Shown: positions 6,419 to 8,894 of the stretch, piece by piece
Layout: every line of letters begins with the position of its first letter
How positions within the stretch are numbered: the stretch's first letter is position 1
Assembly: GCA_027005175.1 (NCBI GenBank)
Contig: JALTMC010000916.1
Span: 1 to 8,894, forward strand
Origin: Myxococcales bacterium
Lineage (GTDB): Bacteria; Myxococcota_C; UBA6777
Direction of reading: 5' to 3'
DNA length: 8,894 bases
Program-made: the position numbers and the translations under genes
Notes under the pieces: generated by a model
What the model saw: only the letters and a program-made list of their open reading frames with translations
Told to the model about the DNA's origin: nothing
Databases searched by the model: none

Positions 6419-7507
6419 ATGAGTGGTAACAAACGTTGGATTCTTCCTCTGTTGATTGGGGCCGCCATTTCAATCTTCAGTTTTTATCTTGTTCTACGAG
6501 GCGTTCATTGGGGTAATGTGGTGCAAGCCTGGGCCCATATTAACTGGTGGTGGGCTCTGTTTGCCGCAGGCCTCTACCTCTTTGGCCTTTGGCTTCGAGG
6601 GATCCGTTGCACCTGGCTCTTGCGACCCTACCGTACCATTACAATCCGAGAGGGGACACAGTTGGTCTGGATTGGCTACGCAGCCAACAACATCCTGCCT
6701 GCCCGACTTGGTGAACTCGTGCGCTCCTACGCTCTCACTCGCAAAGAGAATATCGATTACGGTATCTCGCTCTCAACCTTGTTGATCGAACGTATCTTGG
6801 ATGGTCTGGCGATTGTAGGGATTCTGTGGGTCACTGGCAGTTTTGTCTCACAACAACCCTGGATTGATGAAATCGGATGGGTCGCTGGAGGGATCTTTGT
6901 CTGCGCTATCCTTGTTGTGTTCGTCGCTCGCCTATGGACCTCTTTCTTTCAGAAATCACTGTCCTGGTTTACTGGCTTTCTCCCCCATGTCATCGGCGAG
7001 AAAATTGAAAATTTTGGACTTCGCTTACTGGAAGGCACAGAGTGTCTGCGTTGGGACCTTCGATTGCCAGGTATTCTTGGAATGAGTCTCCTTGTCTGGC
7101 TCGTGGAAGGCTCGATGTTTGCTGTGATGTTGCTTGCTTTTGGTTGGCCGATGTCCTGGCTGGCTGCCTATCTGGCCATGTCCATCACCAACCTCGGCGT
7201 TTTGGTTCCATCGTCTCCCGGACATCTTGGCGTCTTTCACGCCCTCTGCGCGAAGGTCCTTCTCTTGGTCGGTGTCGTGACTGTCAAAGGTGATGCGCTC
7301 GGCTATGCGGCTGCTGTGCACCTCTTGCAAATTATCCCTGTCACTCTCTTGGGATTGTGGTCTCTGCAATACTTTGGCTTTAACTTGCGCTCCGTCTGGG
7401 CTCTCAAAGATCAAGCTCCTCCCGAGACGACGGAAGAACCCATAGACCCACCCTCCATTGATGAAACGTCCCCCATACCACAAGCCTCTCCAGGCTTCAC
7501 ACAGTAA
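6419..7507 (+). CDS. Flippase-like integral membrane protein (LPG-synthase TM / UPF0104 family)
   Basis: A 362-residue polytopic inner-membrane protein resembling the transmembrane domain of MprF and the YbhN/AglD2 group, members of which move or help modify lipid-linked substrates. The actual substrate here is unknown. Family landmarks visible are NNILPARLGELVR (90-102), ERILDGLA (124-131) and VPSSPGHLGVFH (263-274). Hydrophobic segments lie near 7-27, 43-60, 125-141, 155-171, 216-240, 246-266, 276-290 and 299-319, and the basic and acidic loop residues are conserved-looking. The tail from 331 is hydrophilic and Pro/Glu-rich (EEPIDPPSIDE). No catalytic MprF synthase domain is attached. ATG 6419 has AAAAGG at 6403-6408, 10 bases upstream, which is a modest site. 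The gene converges on the DUF3352-like gene across a repeat array. Confidence 0.85.
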   Translation: MSGNKRWILPLLIGAAISIFSFYLVLRGVHWGNVVQAWAHINWWWALFAAGLYLFGLWLRGIRCTWLLRPYRTITIREGTQLVWIGYAANNILPARLGELVRSYALTRKENIDYGISLSTLLIERILDGLAIVGILWVTGSFVSQQPWIDEIGWVAGGIFVCAILVVFVARLWTSFFQKSLSWFTGFLPHVIGEKIENFGLRLLEGTECLRWDLRLPGILGMSLLVWLVEGSMFAVMLLAFGWPMSWLAAYLAMSITNLGVLVPSSPGHLGVFHALCAKVLLLVGVVTVKGDALGYAAAVHLLQIIPVTLLGLWSLQYFGFNLRSVWALKDQAPPETTEEPIDPPSIDETSPIPQASPGFTQ

Positions 7508-7533
7508 TCACATGGAAATTCAGAAGTAGGGCG

Positions 7534-7774
7534 GGGATTGCTTTGCTTCAGGTGTGGGTCAGGGATTGCTTTGCTTCAGGTGTGGGTCAGGGATGGAGTT
7601 CTCTTTGCTTCTGGTGTGGGGCGTAGGTCGTTTTACTTCTGGGGCGGGGATCGTTTTGCTTCTGATGTGAGACTCGGATGGAGTTCTCTTTGCTTCAGGT
7701 GTGGGTCAGGGCGGGGATTGCTTTGCTTCTGATGTGAGGTATTGGTAGAGGTGACTTTACTTCTTGTGTGGGGA
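7534..7774. repeat. Degenerate tandem repeat array of about eight units
   Basis: Eight copies of a core TTT(G/A)CTTC start at 7542, 7570, 7604, 7632, 7655, 7689, 7722 and 7756, at spacings of 28, 34, 28, 23, 34, 33 and 34. Most are followed by GGTGTGGG or GATGTGAG. The first two units (7534-7561 and 7562-7589) are identical 28-mers. Units 3 and 6 share the longer lead-in GGATGGAGTTCTC. The array fills almost the whole convergent gap between the flippase-like gene and the DUF3352-like gene, and its last unit runs into the latter. No CRISPR-like spacer structure, terminator hairpin or credible ORF is seen in it. Confidence 0.9.
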
Positions 7775-8894
7775 TTTGTGGGTTGTTGGGGCAGGAATCA
7801 GGGCGATCTCAGCCTCTGCAGTGATCTTGTTTTGTTTTAATTTATTGCGAGCGTGAGCAAAGATATGACTAAAGGCACTGAGAGCTCGCAAGACTTGTTG
7901 GACTTGGGGAAGGGGGGGAGCAAACATTCTTACCGCCCGAAGCAGTTCTGGCATTGCGACATACATCAACATATTGGTGCGTTGGGTGCGACGCAAAAGG
8001 CGACTTATCACAGGGTGTGTCAACAAGGATGTTGTTCGTCGCAACTTTGGATCGAGCATACGCTTGATCAGTGCGAGGTTGGGTTTGCGGGTCATCTGGA
8101 ATGTGAGTACAAAATAGTTGCCCACAAAGCCCCATGCCAACTCTCCTGGGGGGAGCTTGTCGGTAGGTGAACGGCGGTTTCTTTTTCCACCACGACTGCG
8201 AAAGAGATAACTTAGGTAGACTTTCTTGTAGATCTCTGACTTGATCGGGGACTTGCCGCCAGCTCCAAGGATCGCTTGCATGGATGTTAAAAGGGTTGAT
8301 AATTGGTCTGGCTGTTTGACCTCTAACAAGAGCATTCCCTGGATAGGGCTCGTTGGAGAGGAACCCACTGCGATGGTGAGTTCATCTCCAAACATCTTTT
8401 GCCACTGACCTATAGAAAAGACAAACTGACTGAGGGCTTTGTTGCCAGCTTTCTTTAAGAAGACAGAGGCGAGTTCGAAGTAGAACTGTACGATGTTCAT
8501 GGAGAAGACTGCGATGGTGCTGCGTGGTAGCAGGGCAAGACTGCGCAAAGGAGCAGGTGCGATCTTATTAAACATCTCAACCAGCATAGACTTTTTCTTT
8601 GCAGTCGTGACAACAGAGTGTATGGAGTAACGATCACCGTTGACACGTCCATCCATCCACATGGAGTCATATCCCTTACCCATGCTCATGGCAAGCTTCT
8701 GAAGCTTCTTGATTTGTGGGTTATTTTGTAGTCCTCGGTTGGATCGGGGAACCATGTTGTTGAACATTCTTTGAAGTCGCATTGCGATCTTCATATACTT
8801 TTTGTAGTTCAAATATACTTGGTATCTGGCCTGATTGCTGAGGTGTTGTCGAAACCCACGGGCCAGAAAATTCTTGCCAGGCGATTTGCCAAAG
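7757..8894 (-). CDS. DUF3352-like protein of unknown function, N-terminus beyond window
   Basis: The reading frame stays open from TAA at 7757-7759 to the right edge, giving 378 visible residues. A TTG at 8812 could start a 351-residue protein, but the 27 upstream codons contain no stop and continue the same basic character, so the gene is probably truncated by the window. Numbering from the edge, LPRSTIAVF (122-130), GELAWGFVGNYFVLTF (250-265), SLLTHPVISRLL (289-300) and MLMYVAMPEL (308-317) resemble the successive strand motifs of DUF3352-type proteins ('lPadt.av', 'vgdylvl', 'sl...p.f...l', 'm.yvdl..l'). This assignment is from memory and tentative. The protein is rich in Lys/Arg and Met. 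Its last codons (SPHKK, stop) are contributed by a unit of the adjacent repeat array. No catalytic motif is apparent. Confidence 0.75.
   Translation of the reverse strand, partial: FGKSPGKNFLARGFRQHLSNQARYQVYLNYKKYMKIAMRLQRMFNNMVPRSNRGLQNNPQIKKLQKLAMSMGKGYDSMWMDGRVNGDRYSIHSVVTTAKKKSMLVEMFNKIAPAPLRSLALLPRSTIAVFSMNIVQFYFELASVFLKKAGNKALSQFVFSIGQWQKMFGDELTIAVGSSPTSPIQGMLLLEVKQPDQLSTLLTSMQAILGAGGKSPIKSEIYKKVYLSYLFRSRGGKRNRRSPTDKLPPGELAWGFVGNYFVLTFQMTRKPNLALIKRMLDPKLRRTTSLLTHPVISRLLRRTQRTNMLMYVAMPELLRAVRMFAPPLPQVQQVLRALSAFSHIFAHARNKLKQNKITAEAEIALIPAPTTHKSPHKK

Noticed and set aside
7538-7732. 64-codon plus-strand frame in the repeat array
   Set aside because: It starts with TTG, has no ribosome-binding site, and its Cys/Phe/Gly-rich translation simply reflects the repeated DNA.
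7534-7774. CRISPR array
   Set aside because: Units abut or are separated by related sequence rather than unique equal-length spacers, and no cas gene is nearby.

Overview
The window looks like ordinary chromosomal DNA of a Gram-negative bacterium. It encodes a periplasmic SurA-type folding factor, the vitamin B6 enzyme PdxA, a polytopic flippase-like membrane protein and a large membrane-anchored TPR protein. The mix of SurA/PdxA with long TPR and unassigned proteins is reminiscent of Myxococcota or other former Deltaproteobacteria, but that placement is a weak guess from protein character only. I see no phage, transposase, CRISPR, tRNA or rRNA.

Layout. A 968-residue, lysine-rich TPR protein (98-3004, minus) ends in a run of nine arginines, followed at once by a perfect GAGTG pentanucleotide repeat (38-93). 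It is divergent from a plus-strand cluster across a 456-bp intergenic region (3005-3460). That region holds a good minus-strand promoter, an 8-bp direct-repeat cluster, a possible 19-codon leader ORF inside a stem-loop, and a perfect 19-bp tandem duplication. The plus cluster is surA-like (3461-4552), pdxA (4549-5493, 4-nt ATGA overlap) and an acidic Trp/Asp-rich protein (5519-6202, 25 bp downstream). This looks like one transcription unit. After a 216-bp gap with a 12-bp duplication and possible RNA hairpins comes a flippase-like (LPG-synthase-TM/UPF0104 type) membrane protein (6419-7507). It converges on a minus-strand DUF3352-like protein (7757 to beyond the right edge, so its N-terminus is missing). 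The convergent gap is filled by about eight degenerate repeat units with a TTT(G/A)CTTC core.

How the genes relate. SurA-pdxA adjacency is known from enterobacteria (surA-pdxA-ksgA). Here an unrecognised acidic protein replaces ksgA as the next gene. The SurA-like protein would assist envelope protein folding, PdxA works in pyridoxal phosphate synthesis, and the flippase-like protein sits in the inner membrane. There is no evident shared pathway.

The two things most worth a second look are the acidic protein and the tandem repeats. The acidic protein's internal ~54-residue repeat is split across its N- and C-termini, as in a closed four-bladed beta-propeller. Tandem repeats of different unit lengths occur in every sizeable intergenic region, and one array unit supplies the stop codon of the DUF3352-like gene. 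I found no convincing new multi-gene system.
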